Positions 1 through 12,170 are shown, counted from the stretch's first letter. The stretch: 64,000 nucleotides of DNA from Panax quinquefolius (GCA_020205615.1 CM035151.1:15292322-15356321); one strand, 5' to 3'. Notes: a model not told the origin generated them from the letters alone. Numbers and translations: made by a program.

Positions 1-1284
1 ATGAAAAACTACCACAAACATACCAATGAAAACATATAGAAGAAGACTGATGATTTTGTTTGAAATGTGCGGCAGAAGTTCATCCGAAGCATGTATCCAT
101 TTTGTTAACAATGTCAACTCTGTAATGATATTCACAGAAAAGACCTTCTGGTTGTTTAGCTTAGTTATAACAGTGTAAGAAAATTGTTAATATAGCCTTA
201 AAGCAACAGTCTAGCTATATAAAGGATCTGCGTTGAATAAAATAAAATTTGTGTGAAGGAGGTCAACTCAAAAATGAAGGGGTCAAAGAACAACTTTCCA
301 AATTATACAGAACACTGAGAATAGATAGAATTAGCAAAATATAAGGAATCAACTAGGAAAACTACTATGCTATGGAAACAGAGCAAAAACTAAAATACCC
401 CAGTTGGTTACGGGAACTTACAATAACTTTCCACTCAGAAGTTCGTGAAACAAGAACCAAGAAGAAAATCAAAGGAAGAAAATCAAAATCAACGTAACAG
501 TGTCATTAAGAAGGTAATCAAAGCTTAATTAGAGAAATATTCTGCAATCAGCTTTCTGATTCTAAAGCTATTGAAGCATGGCAGCAGGATCGCTACCATA
601 ATTTTAAGAAGCTGGAGTTGGATGCATGACTACTGCGAAAATAACTATCTTTTCAGAGTGGAGCACAAAAAGTACCTGGTCCAGATGGGCCTCTCTGTTA
701 ATCTTACCATGACTAGTTGCAATGCAGCATATTAGTGAAACTTAAGTAACAATTTCACCTTATGTTTTAAGAACTGGCACATTCATCTACAAGTAAACTT
801 TCAGAGTCGACTCTGCAAAGCCAACTACAAATTAATTTAAAAGGTTCTTGACAGAGAATGAAGAAAATAGTCTAGCACAATTTCGCAAAACCAAAACTGG
901 TTTGATTTATGGATGTAATTTTGTTCAGTTCTATAGTTCCGGACCTCCAGTTAGGTCTTGCCTCATATCAGAAAGCAGAAAGTGGTTTCAAGCTTTATGC
1001 AATTTATACATTTAGTCTTAAGTTACTAAATGAGTAATTAATCTGTTGTCCCATTAAGAAGAGACTTTCTGAGAAATAGATTCATCTCAGAAACCAATAT
1101 ATACCCTATATCACTATATTATTGTGAAGAGCCCAACCACTCCAAAATTTCCATGGTTTCTTATCCTCTATTATTTTTGCTGATTCTAGAAACTCAATTG
1201 TTAAAATATTTAAGCTTCTCAATGGTAAAGATGGTATCACTCCATAATTGACCCAACTTAGGCATATACTTCACTTTTACCTTT

Positions 1285-1292
1285 TTACAGTG

Positions 1293-1333
<41 letters not shown>

Positions 1334-2736
1334 TGCACACACGTTGGTATATGAAGAGTATTACCAGAAAACATCCGAGCTTTGCCGAAAAGAAACAGGC
1401 CGATCTTTTCCGTAAATGTCATCCTGGCAGGAGACTGCTCATCGTGATGCCCTCCATCAGCGTCATTTATTACTCCCTCTTCCAAATAACATTTTTTATT
1501 CTCTTGGTTGTGATTAGCATTCTCCACCTCAACCATTGGAGAACCTAAATTTCCTTGGTTCCCCCCAACCATAGAGGAATCCACATGCTCTTGATTGTAT
1601 TTCATAATCTGCTCCTCCAACTTAGAAGAATTAGCATTCACATACACTTGGTCACAATTAGTAATTGGCGTCTCAACTAAAGTATAAATTGTGCCCCTCT
1701 CTTGCAAGGCCAATGCCGACTCTAGACCAACCACAACCTCAGCCATAGTTGGACGGTGTTTGGGTGCATTGTGCAAACATTGGATCGCAACCCTCACAAT
1801 GGCCTCTAGGGAATTAGGCAAGATTTTCCCCTTGATGCTGGGATCAATTATCTGGTCCAAGAGTCCTTCTTTGAAGCAGTGTTGCGCCCATCCAGCTAAA
1901 CCTCGTTGCTCTTCATCTAGACTGTTATCCACTGCCCGTCTTCCACACAAGGCTTCAAATAACACAACACCCAAGCCATACACATCAGATTTCCTAGTCA
2001 GTCTGTGAGTTGCGAAATAGTATGGATCCAGATACCCGGGTGTGCCTTTAACATGGGTGCTTACATATGTAGAAAATGGCTGATTTGATGGACCAACTTT
2101 GGACAATCCGAAATCTGAAATCTTGGCTGCCATATTTTCATCCAATAGAATGTTAGAACTCTTCACATCGCGGTGTATCACTCTGTGCTGAACACTTGTA
2201 CCTGTGTGAAGGTAGTCCAGTCCACGTGCAGCCCCAATGCAAATCTTGAGGCGTTGCTCCCATGATAGAGGAGGTGACGAAGTAACACCTCAATCTTGAG
2301 CAGATGATCAGCGAGGGTTCCACACGGCATATATTCATAAACAAGGGTCATCTCATGACAATCGTCGCAGTAACCAACGAGAGAGACTAAATGGCTGTGT
2401 TGAAACTTGGAAAGCATCTCAATCTCTGTAAGAAATTCTTTGGGTCCTTGCTTCGACCCTGATTTCAACCGTTTAATAGCAACTGTAGTAGCTCCAAAAT
2501 CAATGATCCCTTTGTAAACCTTCCCAAACCCGCCCTGTCCAATGACCAATTCATCGTGAAAGTCGAATGTGGCCCACTGGATATCACGAAGTGAAAAGCG
2601 TCGACATAATTTTTGTAAAGACAATGATAACTGGTTGGTTTGCTCAGTAAATTTTGCTTCTTGGAGTTGTTGAAGCTTGTAAACCAAAATATTCAATAGA
2701 GTGATGAATTATCACTCCATTCGAATTTTGAGTCAT
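1285..2736 (-). pseudogene. FERONIA-like (CrRLK1L-type) receptor kinase, copy 1, frameshifted
   Basis: The locus encodes a membrane-anchored Ser/Thr kinase domain of the FERONIA/CrRLK1L type. Visible pieces are a short N-terminal hydrophobic stretch, a juxtamembrane segment, the glycine loop (GQGGFGKV), the ATP-binding lysine in VAIKRL, the catalytic HRDVKSSN, DFGLSK, the GTPGYLDPYY activation/P+1 segment and a RPTMAEVV C-lobe motif. No malectin ectodomain precedes it. Compared with copy 2, two lesions break it. Two bases are missing in the hydrophobic segment after the ATG at 2736, and a net seven bases are missing near 2290, between the hinge (YEYMPCGTLADHL) and the catalytic loop. The frame therefore splits at about 2290. 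The C-terminal tail reads through a TA microsatellite as repeated Tyr-Ile. I call it a pseudogene; a truncated product from an internal ATG (2696) is possible but would lack the catalytic loop. Confidence 0.85.
1291..1330. repeat. (TA)n microsatellite at kinase 3' end
   Basis: An uninterrupted TA dinucleotide run. The same run, longer, occurs at the equivalent place in the second kinase copy (7937-7985), so it predates the duplication. The kinase reading frame enters it and gains a Tyr-Ile repeat tail. Confidence 0.95.
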
Positions 2737-3236
2737 TGGAATGGATGTTGAAGCCGGACTAGGAACTGGGAAGATTGTTGTCAAACAAGAAAGTAATTGT
2801 CGGAAATATTATTAACAGGGAGGCAAGGTAGTATTTTATAGCAAGAACTAAATCAGATCAAAAAGAAAGTAACATAAATCCCAATTTAGAATATAGAAGA
2901 AAATATTCCCAAAAAGAATTCAAGATCCACAAACATGAAACTACACAGTTGACTTGACTGACTGCTACAGTCATCTACAGGATGCTCATTCGAGGAACTA
3001 CTAGTAAAAGACCACAGGTCCACAACTAACGCTAAAGACACTAATGGCATACTTGAAATTTGAAACTTTAGAGGAAACAAAGAATACTCTATAATCAATC
3101 TATAAACTTATTACAACTTTGTTAGTGAATTTTTTATTTTATTTTATTTTATTTTTACCAACCAAGTGAACTAAAAAACTTTACCAACGGAGTCACCATC
3201 AAATTCAATTCCGACCAAAAATAAATTACAGCAGTT

Positions 3237-3238
<2 letters not shown>

Positions 3239-3280
<42 letters not shown>

Positions 3281-3296
3281 TAGAGAGAGAGAGAGA
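3239..3296. repeat. (TA)n/(GA)n compound microsatellite
   Basis: TA repeats followed by a short GATA/GAGA run. They sit exactly where homology between the two kinase units ends, so the tract may mark a duplication breakpoint. Confidence 0.9.
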
Positions 3297-4074
3297 AATT
3301 ATCTGTGTCAAAATGTTTGCTATGGACTGCTCAAAGAACTAAATTGATTCATCACGAATTGATCCTGATAAGTTGCTTCAAAATGCTTTTCTCTCACTCT
3401 CGCATTATCCGTTAGCTTATTACATTACTACCCCTAACATCTTAATACTCAACAGGTTGTGGTGACAGTGTCCATATGGGTTTATTTTTATATAAAAATG
3501 AGTTTATTTTTATGTATACATAATGTAAATTTAAAAGATAATATAAAGATACATAATATAAAAATAAAAAATAATGGAAAGATAAGTCTGAATAAAAGAT
3601 AAACTCATCGAGGTGGCCGAGGAAAAGCATGGAGAGAATAGAACGGACGTAGAGGATTAGGGCCGTGAGAACTATGGGGAAAGAAAGGTGAAAAGGGATT
3701 TGGTTTCGGTCATAATTTGTGATGCGAAGAATTGGGTGATGGTTTGATTTTGTTGTTTAGGTGATTTTTGGTGGGTTGTGGTGATTGAGAGTTAAGAGAT
3801 CGAAATAGAAATGAGTTGTTTGTGATTTTGTTGATGATAGCGATTATGATCAGTGACGACAGTGATTGATTTGTGGGACTGGTGTTTGGATTACACATAG
3901 TGAATTTGAAATTTGATATATAGAAATTTTAATTCTCACTTTTGGGAACTACTGAATTAAGAAGAGATACGAGCACTCAGTTTTTTCTCGCACTATATTT
4001 TCTCTTGGTAATGTAAGCAAGCAAGCAAGAATTATCTTTACTACACAGAAAATAGCAACTTCGAAAATTCAACA
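3297..4074. other. Intergenic, AT-rich; no gene seen
   Basis: This spacer lies between the upstream side of kinase copy 1 and the 3' end of the chimeric kinase. It holds only short open frames of low-complexity composition. I see no recognisable domain, RNA gene or transposon end. Confidence 0.6.
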
Positions 4075-6608
4075 CTACCGGGGATACAAATCAGTTAATG
4101 AATCCTCATTTAAGGAGAAATTAGCAGATTCTTCTTTTTCTGGATCAAAGCTACTGTGCATAAAAAATGCAGGCTCTGAAGGTAATGCGAGAGTGAGAGA
4201 AAAGCTATTGAGCATAAGAGCAACTGAAGCCATGGTAGGTCTGTCGGCTGCATTTCCTTGTACACATAGCAGCCCAATGTGGATACATCTCATCATTTCG
4301 CCTAATGAACCTGAACTGCTTCTTAATGTCTATAACATTTGAAGCAGCTCCAGCTCGCCAATTTTTCCAAGCCTGAAATGATAGTACGTATAAGCTTTCA
4401 TGACTTGAGAATAATGTGGCTAGTGATAAAGTTTATGCATGTTTGAACTTACATAGCTTGCAAGGCCCTCTTTATTCTCATTTAGGAAAGAACTGTACTT
4501 CTGACCACTTATTATTTCCAGAACTAATACGCCAAAGCTAAACACATCGGACTTAACTGAGAACTCCCCATGAATTGCGTACTCTGGTGCCATATATCCA
4601 CTGCAATGGTTACATCTCTGTTAATTGTCAAACTTGAGCCAGCGAACATAAAACCACTTTTATCTAAATGTTTTCAGTAAAAATGAAATAAATATTGAGA
4701 ATTCTCAAGCGCACTAGTCACTAGTTGTATAAAATGGTGCAAGACTTACTAGGTTCCCACAATTCTACTTGTATTGCTTCGGGTTTCATCTAGGTCGAAC
4801 AACCTTGCCATTCCAAAATCTGCAATTTTGGGATTCATCTCTGCATCTAACAGAACATTTCTAGCATGTAGATCACGATGAATAATCCGTAGCCTACAAT
4901 ATTCATGAAGGTAAAGAAGTCCCCTAGCAACGCCTCCTATGATTTCGTCTCGTCTTTCCCAATTCAAATATGAACTCTTTACTGAATCTACAAGAAAGAT
5001 CAACCATATTGCATGCTTCAAAGCTCAATTGTATTATAACTGCTATCTCCGTTTCAAAATATAAAATCACTTGCCTTTGTATGTTACAAAGGTAAATTAT
5101 ACGAAAAACAATTAATATTATATTTTGGAACACAGGGAGTATTTAATATTTATTACAAAATCTCAGCTTTAAACATTTTACGAACATTCTTATACTTAAA
5201 TACTTATGGAAATCAAAAGAGATCATCCACAAATAAGGGCAGAGTTATGTACTCTACCAAATATATATATACAGAAGACAGAATCCTTATTTTTTTTAGA
5301 AGGTATATTCATGTATTTGAATTTTATTCATATATATGATGGTCATTTCACTAATGTAAAGAGCACTATATATATATATATATGGAGTTTTTAGAAGTAT
5401 TGCTTACTGTAGAGGTGATTATCTAAGCTTCCATTCTGCATGTATTCATAAACAAGGAGGAGTTCCTTGTCTTCCTGGCAATATTCCAAGAGCTTAACAA
5501 GATTGCGATGACTACAATTTCCCAAGAATTCTATCTCCGTCTGCACCAACAACTTCAAAAACAAATCTTAGCAAAATTAAGTAGTCTAAGAGATTCTATA
5601 ACTAACTATCGCATGTTAAATGTCTCAGTTATACACATTACTGAACATTCTTCAAATTCTTTTGAGGATATACTCTACTTCATTTCAGATTGGTTTTCAC
5701 TCTTCTCTCATATGTTCCTCCTTCAAGAATGCATATTGGATGATTCTTTTATATAACAGCATTGTTGAAATTCATGTGCTCATTTTTTATATGCAACAAT
5801 TTCTCTCTCTCCAAAATGCTGAAATTTCTCGGCAAGTTAAGCTCCGATGTGCTAATTTCATAGTATCTTTTGCAAACACTAGCAACTTCAAAAGTTCAAT
5901 TTAGATGCACAAAGATCGATAGACATATATATAGAGAGAGAGTTTCTTTCTCCCAAAGAAATTTGTTCTTTGTCTGAATATATTCCCCATAATAAACTGA
6001 GTAAGAAAATATTAGAATGCTACGTAATATAGTTGATGTGTTCAAACTAGTTTTTATAGCACTTGTACGAATATTTTTTAAACAAAGAAAGAACAAATGT
6101 AAAAGTTAATGGACCCATAAAAAGTAAAAAAGGTTTCATGGAGGTTCAAACATCAAAATTGAGTTACTTTTAAGGAAACGTAATTTTCAACTGAGCCAGA
6201 ATTGTTGATGTTAATAGAAAGTCCATATTTATCTCTATTTAGAGATTTAAACAAATAGGTAATATGAAAGGAAAATTACCTTGCATTCTTCAAATCCTTG
6301 CATGCTAACTGGACGGATTCTCTTAACGGCAATGGCCATTCCAACACCAAACTCTGATGGGGCGTGGGCGTTCTCATGGACCCAACCTTTGAAAACCTTT
6401 CCAAACATTCCCTCGCCCAACACCATATATGGTCTAAAGCCTCTTGTTGCTTCAACCAACTCAGTGAATGTGAACATTTTCAAATTTGGAGCCATAATTC
6501 GCCCCATGGCCTCCTGGATAACACCTTCACCTTTAGCCACCTCCATGTCGTTGGGGATCCTTTTATTGTTGCTTCTTCTGTTCCTTGAAGGCTTTGCATC
6601 ACTATGTC
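4075..6608 (-). pseudogene. Chimeric kinase: RLCK-VII N-lobe exons joined to CRK C-lobe exons, frameshifted
   Basis: Five exons can be placed with consensus splice sites: 6608-6280, 5540-5408, 4981-4750, 4600-4453 and 4372-4075. The first two are RLCK-VII (PBL/PIX-like): PNLKMFTFTELVEATRGF, LGEGMFGKVFKGW, the AVKRI lysine, SMQGFEE, then [19 protein letters not shown] and a GSLDNHLY hinge. The last three are unmistakably cysteine-rich receptor kinase (CRK/DUF26): [61 protein letters not shown] and the terminal LNEDSLTDLYPR. All junction phases match, so splicing would fuse the halves in frame. Oddities are HRDLHARN instead of HRDLKASN, no recognisable exon 1, and a frameshift in the last exon after NVID (about five bases missing against the family pattern), which puts the C-terminal part out of frame. 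Alternatively these are two abutting truncated genes, but the shared intron position and phase favour a fusion. Confidence 0.75.
5541..6279 (-). other. Intron between the two RLCK-type exons
   Basis: A spacer of about 740 bases bounded by a GTAATT donor at 6279 and a GGTGCAG acceptor at 5541 on the minus strand. It is AT-rich and contains no recognisable coding sequence; open frames inside it are chance. Confidence 0.6.
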
Positions 6609-7927
6609 CTGAAAAAGGGAAGGACAATCTAGGTAACATGATTATATGAAAAACTATCACAAACATACCAATGAAAACATATAGAAGAAGACTGATGATT
6701 TTGTTTGAAATCTATGGCAGAAGTTCGTCTGAAGCATGTATCCAATTTATTAGCAACGTCAACTCTGTAATGATATTCACGGAAAAGACCTGGTTTTCTA
6801 GCTTAGTTATAACAGTGTAAGAAAATTGTTAATAAAACCTTAAAAGCAACAGTCCAGCTATAAAAAGGATCTGCTTGAATAGAATAAAATTTGTGTGAAG
6901 GAGGCTAACTCAAAAATGAAGGGAACAACTTTCCAAATTATACAGAACACTGTGAATAGATAGAATGAGCAAAATCTAAGGAATCAACTAGGAAAACTAC
7001 AATGCTATGGAAACAGAAAAACTAAAATACCAACTTACGATAGCTTTCCACTCAGGAGTTCGTGAAACAAGAAGCAAAAGGAAAATCAGTGGAATAAAAA
7101 CAAAACCAACATAACAGGGTCATTAAGAGGGAATCAAAGCTTAATTAGAGAAATATTCTGCAATCACCTTTCTGATTCTAAAGCTATTGAAGCATGGCAG
7201 CAGGATCGCTACAATGATTTTAAGAAGCTGGAGTTGGATGCATGACTACTGCAAAAATAACTAGTTTTTCAGATTGGAGCACAAAAAGCTCCTGGTCCAG
7301 ATGGACTGCTCTGTTAATCTTAACATGACTAGTTGCAATGCACCATATTAGTGAAACTTCAGTAACAATTTCACCTTATGTTTTAAAAACTGGCACATTC
7401 ATCTACAAGTAAACTACACCAATTCTACCTTTATTCCTCAGAACCCCAAACCCTCGTCCAAAGACGATTTCAGAGTCATTCGACTCTGTAAAGCCCACTA
7501 CAAACTAATTTAAAAAGGTTCTTGATAGAGAATGAAGAAAATACTCTATCCCAAATTCCCATAACCAAAAATGGTTTGATTTATGGATATAATTTTGTTC
7601 AGTGCTATAGTTCAGAAAGTGGTTTCAAGCTTTATGCAATTTATACATTTAGTCTTAACGTTTAAGATACGAAATGAGTAATTCATCTGTTGTCCCATTA
7701 AGAAGAGACTTTCTAAGAAATAGATTCATCTCATAAACCAATATATACCCTATATCACTATATTATTGTGAAGGGCCCAACCACTTCAAAATTTCCATGG
7801 TTTCTTATCCTCTATTCTTTTTGCTGATTCTAGAAACTCAATTGTTAAAATATTTAAGTTTCTCAATGGAACGATGGTACCACTCCATAATTGACCCAAT
7901 TTAGGGATATATTGCACTTTTACCTTT

Positions 7928-7935
7928 TTACAGTG

Positions 7936-7988
<53 letters not shown>

Positions 7989-9381
7989 TGCACACACGTT
8001 GGTATATGAAGAGTTTTACCAGAAAACTTCCGAGCTTTGCCAAAAAGAAACATGCCGATCTTTTCCATAAATGTCATCCTGGTAGGAGACTGCTCATCGT
8101 GATGCCCTCCATCAGCGTCATTTATTATTCCCTCTTCCAAAGAACAATTTTTATTCTCTTGGTTGTGATTAGCATTCTCCACCTCAACCATTGGAGAACC
8201 TAAATGATTAGCATTCCCCCCAACCATAGAGGAATCCACATGCTCTTGATTGTATTTCGTAATCTGCTCCTCCAACTTAGAAGAATTAGCTTTCACATTC
8301 ACTTGGTCACAATTAGTAATTGGCGTCTCAACTAAAGTATAAATTGTGCCCCTCTCTTGCAAGGCCAATGCCGACTCTAGACCAACCACAACCTCAGCCA
8401 TAGTTGGACGGAGTTTGGGTGCATTGTGCAAACATTGGATAGCAACTCTCACAAATTCCACTAGGGAATTGGGCAAGATTTCCCCCTTGATATTGGGATC
8501 AATTATCTGCTCCAAGTGTCCTTCTTTGAAGCAATATTGCGCCCATCCAGCTAAACCTCGTTGCTCTTCATCCAGTCTGTTATCCACTGCCCGTCTTCCA
8601 CACAAGGCTTCAAATAACACAACACCCAAGCCATACACATCAGATTTTCTAGTCAGTCTGTGAGTTGCAAAATAGTATGGATCCAGATACCCGGGTGTGC
8701 CTTTAACATGGGTGCTTACATATGTAGAAAATGGCTGATTTGATGGACCAATTTTGGACAAACCGAAGTCTGAAATCTTGGCTGCCATATTTTCATCCAA
8801 TAGAATGTTTGAACTCTTCACATCGCGGTGTATCACTCTGTGCTGAACACTTGTACCTGTGTGAAGGTAGTCCAGTCCACGTGCAGCCCCAATGCAAATC
8901 TTGAGGTGCTGCTCCCATGATAGAGGAGGTGGAGAAGTATCACCTTTCCTAACCCTCTTATGCAGATGATCAGCGAGGGTTCCACGCGGCATATATTCAT
9001 AAACAAGGATCATCTCATGACAAGAGAGACTAAATGGCTGTGTTGAAACTTGGAAAGCATCTCAATCTCTTTAAGAAATTCCTTGTGTCCTTGCTTCGAC
9101 CCGGATTTCAACCGTTTAATAGCAACTGTAGTAGCACCAAAATCAATGATCCCTTTGTAAACCTTCCCGAACCCGCCCTGTCCAATGACCAATTCATCGT
9201 GAAAGTTGAATGTGGCCCACTGGATATCACGAAGTGAAAAGCGTCGACATAATTTTTGTAAAGACAATGATAACTGGTTAGTTTGCTGTGTAAATTTTGC
9301 TTCTTGGAGTTGTTGAAGCTTATAAACCAAAATATTCAATAGAGTGATCAGAATTATCACTCCATTCGAATTTTGTGTCAT
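7928..9381 (-). pseudogene. FERONIA-like (CrRLK1L-type) receptor kinase, copy 2, frameshifted
   Basis: The tandem paralogue of copy 1. From the ATG at 9381 it reads a short extracellular remnant, a hydrophobic helix (GVIILITLLNILVYKL), a juxtamembrane part, GQGGFGKV and VAIKRL. It then loses 19 bases relative to copy 1 near 9020, between HSHLVSLV and the YEYMP hinge, and stops early. The remaining frame (from 9013) is continuous through TLADHLHKRVRK, HRDVKSSN, DFGLSK, GTPGYLDPYY and the C-lobe. Upstream of the ATG the same frame encodes a Pro/Ser-rich stalk (FPVPSPASTSVP) preceded by a stop, like the stalk that follows the malectin domains of FERONIA relatives; no ectodomain is present. The lesion differs from those in copy 1, so the two copies decayed independently. 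A kinase from this copy would need translation from an internal start and would lack the N-lobe. Confidence 0.85.
7937..7985. repeat. (TA)n microsatellite at kinase copy 2 3' end
   Basis: A pure TA run matching the one at 1291-1330 but a few units longer, at the same place in the duplicated kinase unit. Confidence 0.95.
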
Positions 9382-10940
9382 TGGAACGGATGTTGAAGCC
9401 GGACTAGGAACTGGGAAGATTGTTTTTTGTCAAACAAGAAAGTAATTGTCGGAAATATTATTAACAGGGAGGCAAGGTAGTAGTTTATAGCAAGAACTAA
9501 CTCAGATCAAAAAGAAAGTAACATAAATCCCAATTTAGAATATAGAAGGAAATATTCTCAACAAGAATTCAAGATCCACAAACATGAAACCAAATTTTGC
9601 TTGGTGCAATCTAATGCCAAAACTACGCGGAGTTGACTTGACTTACTGCTGGATGCTCATTCGAGGAACTACTAATAAAAAACTACATGTCCACAACCAA
9701 CGCTAAAGACACAATCTAATGTGCTTGTTGGAATTTGCAAGTAAATTTTTTATTTTATTTTATTTTTACCAACCAAGTGAACTAAAAACTTTACTAAGGG
9801 AGTAACCATCAAATTCAATTCCGACCAAAAATAAATTACAGCAGTGATTGTAGGCTTGCTTACCGGAGGTGAAATAAAATAGCATTTAAAGTTTAAATTT
9901 TCAGAAAGAAAAACAAAAACTTCAATACCCGAAATCGCCGCGGCGAGGGATTATCTCCGACGGCAAAACAAGAAGTGCAACCGGCGATAAATTATGGAAT
10001 TCCGCACAGAGCTTAGTCATCACTGGTTGGGAGCTTGATAATCGGGTTAAGAACTCCGCTCAGGATGCGACTGCATGCTGGACATGTCCACGTTTTCCAA
10101 AGTCTATTTCATCCACCATTTTGTATTGTGTTTTTGTGATAGTGTACCAATTTGTGGAATTACTTACGGTCTTGCCTCACTCTTTTCTTTACTGTTACTG
10201 TTCTCTCCAATTTCAAACTAAAAGAGTATATATGATCATTATTACCATAAAGTTAAAAAAATGGCCTTTATTGGTTAAAATTTTGAAAATTGATATTTAT
10301 ATATTATTTAAAAACCGTCACTAACGAAGATTTTCATATAAAAATATCAAAAAATTATGTAAAAATATCAATTTTTTAAAATCTTATGACATATATATTG
10401 TATTATGTGCTCTGTAAAGTGGTTTAATATTTTATCGGGAATAACTGTTGGACTTTCACTTGTGAATTTATTTAGCTATCGATTTGTCTTAGAAACGAGA
10501 TCAACTACTATTCAAAATTGTTTTTAAGTAAAAGATATTCCAGCCATTATATATCATGCATTGTTTAGTTTTATTTTTTTATCACTTTAGATGCTCAACT
10601 CTACTAATAAAAAAAATATTTCCAATTCAGTATACTATTATATATTTAACAGTCAAGTAAAATTAGAACTTTTTAAATCACTAATAAAAGACTAAAATAT
10701 TAAATGAATTGAGGAGTAATATATATTCAATCATTCAAGCTGGTAACTAGAATTAAACCAAAAACTTGCCAAACTAATTCATCTTAATTAACAAAGACTA
10801 ACATATAAAAACTAATTCCCTTACTAGCTACGGATATAACCCAATAACATATAGTATGTATTGCAAAATCTTTCAGCTCAATTATAATTTCGGCCTATGA
10901 GTATTTAGGGGATGGATAAGAATTAAAAACACCCTAATAA

Positions 10941-11381
10941 GGGTGTGTTTGATTACATCTGATTAAGACAAGTAAAAAAATCATTTTTTTAATGTCTCTT
11001 AATCGGTTAGACACAAATATAAAGGCTCTAAACCATTTAGAAGCATGTCTGAGCGAGTTTTTCTTTTTTTGTGGACAAAAATAACCTTCTCATTAATATT
11101 ACAAATTCTCTTTTTTATCCCTCTCTCTCTTTGACCAAATTGATCATAATCTTTTTTCCATCATCAAATGAGGTGCTTTTGTTAGTGATTTAAAATAAGT
11201 TGTAGTATTTGGTTAAAATGACTTATAAATTAAATGAATTGTAAAGATAACTAGAATATGGACAAAAGAGTTATTACATTTGGTCAAACATATGTATTTT
11301 AAAATAAATAAAAAATTATCACTTCCCAAAAATAACTTATAAATCAATTTATAAATAAAATAAGTCACCCAGGAACACCCC
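10941..11381. mobile_element. MITE-like element (tentative)
   Basis: The stretch starts GGGTGTGTTTG and ends CAGGAACACCCC, giving imperfect inverted ends (GGGTGTGTTTG against GGGGTGTTCCTG). The interior is AT-rich, non-coding, and contains AACTTATAAAT-type motifs common in plant hAT-type MITEs. I could not see a clear target duplication. Confidence 0.35.
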
Positions 11382-11803
11382 AAATAGTAAAAAACTAGTA
11401 TATCATTTGATCAACTTGCCCTAAAAGGCTCGAGAATATGGGATTGATTCTTTCATTATAGATATTTTTAACGACCGACACAATTATTTATTATTATTTT
11501 TATTTTAAATTATATAATTATTATAGTTTTTTAAAAATTAATTTAATGTATTTTTAAATTCAGATTATTTTGAGATAAATTTATTAAAATAAATAATTTT
11601 TATAATAAATAATTCTTTTTAAGATAATTTATAATATTTAGTATTGTATTAACTAAAATAAAAAGAATTTATATCACATAACCGTCAACCCTCCTCAAAA
11701 TGCTTTCTAGATCCAATTTTTCAGTGTTTCGTTTTTAATTTGTTAAATATAATATGTGTATGATTATTCTTAGTTAATTAAATATAATATTTGTATGACT
11801 AAA

Positions 11804-12170
11804 GGGGTGTTGCGCAGTGAATTATAAGTTGGTCAAACTAACTTATAAGTTATTTTTTTTTTGAGTGTTTGGGAGTTACTTATTTTTTAACTTATAAGTT
11901 AATTTTTAAGGAAAAAAATAAGTAATTATTTGTGACTCATTTTAAAATAATATTTATTTTGTCCCTCTTTTTATTAATATCTTTTTTAGTAATATTTACA
12001 TTATTTTAACTTATAACTCATTATAAACCGAACAACTTCATAACTTATTTTAACTTAATTTTTAATTTATAAATCAAAATTAATATTAAATATTTTGACT
12101 TATAAATTACAACTTAATAAAACTTATAAATCAACTTATATTTTAACTCATAATTCCTTTAAAATAAGTC
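11804..12170. mobile_element. AT-rich MITE-like segment with ACTTATAAGT repeats (tentative)
   Basis: The stretch opens GGGGTGTTGCGCAGTGAATT and carries many AACTTATAAGT/ATTTATAAGTT motifs in both orientations, so it could fold back on itself. No coding capacity. Ends and target duplication are unclear. Confidence 0.3.

Larger units (their letters stand above)
1..3237 (-). repeat. Segmental duplication, copy A (FERONIA-like kinase unit)
   Basis: This block aligns base for base, with scattered substitutions and small indels, to 6647-9846. It covers the 3' flank, the whole kinase reading frame and about 500 bases upstream of it. The match begins at base 1, so the left breakpoint lies outside the window. 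The right end is near 3237, where copy A runs into a TA microsatellite and copy B into unrelated sequence. Bases 1-1284 hold no gene that I recognise; they are the duplicated flank downstream of the kinase. Confidence 0.9.
6647..9846 (-). repeat. Segmental duplication, copy B (FERONIA-like kinase unit)
   Basis: The second copy of the 1-3237 block. It begins just upstream (minus-strand sense) of the RLCK-type exon at 6608-6280 and ends at 9846, after a conserved stretch reading AATTCCGACCAAAAATAAAT. Bases 6647-7927 are the non-coding flank downstream of kinase copy 2. Divergence from copy A is modest, with several short insertions, for example near 7420-7470. Confidence 0.9.

Noticed and set aside
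1691..2008. Plus-strand open frame of 105 codons opposite kinase copy 1 (also at 8346-8663)
   Set aside because: Antisense shadow of the conserved kinase C-lobe; its conservation follows from the minus-strand gene.
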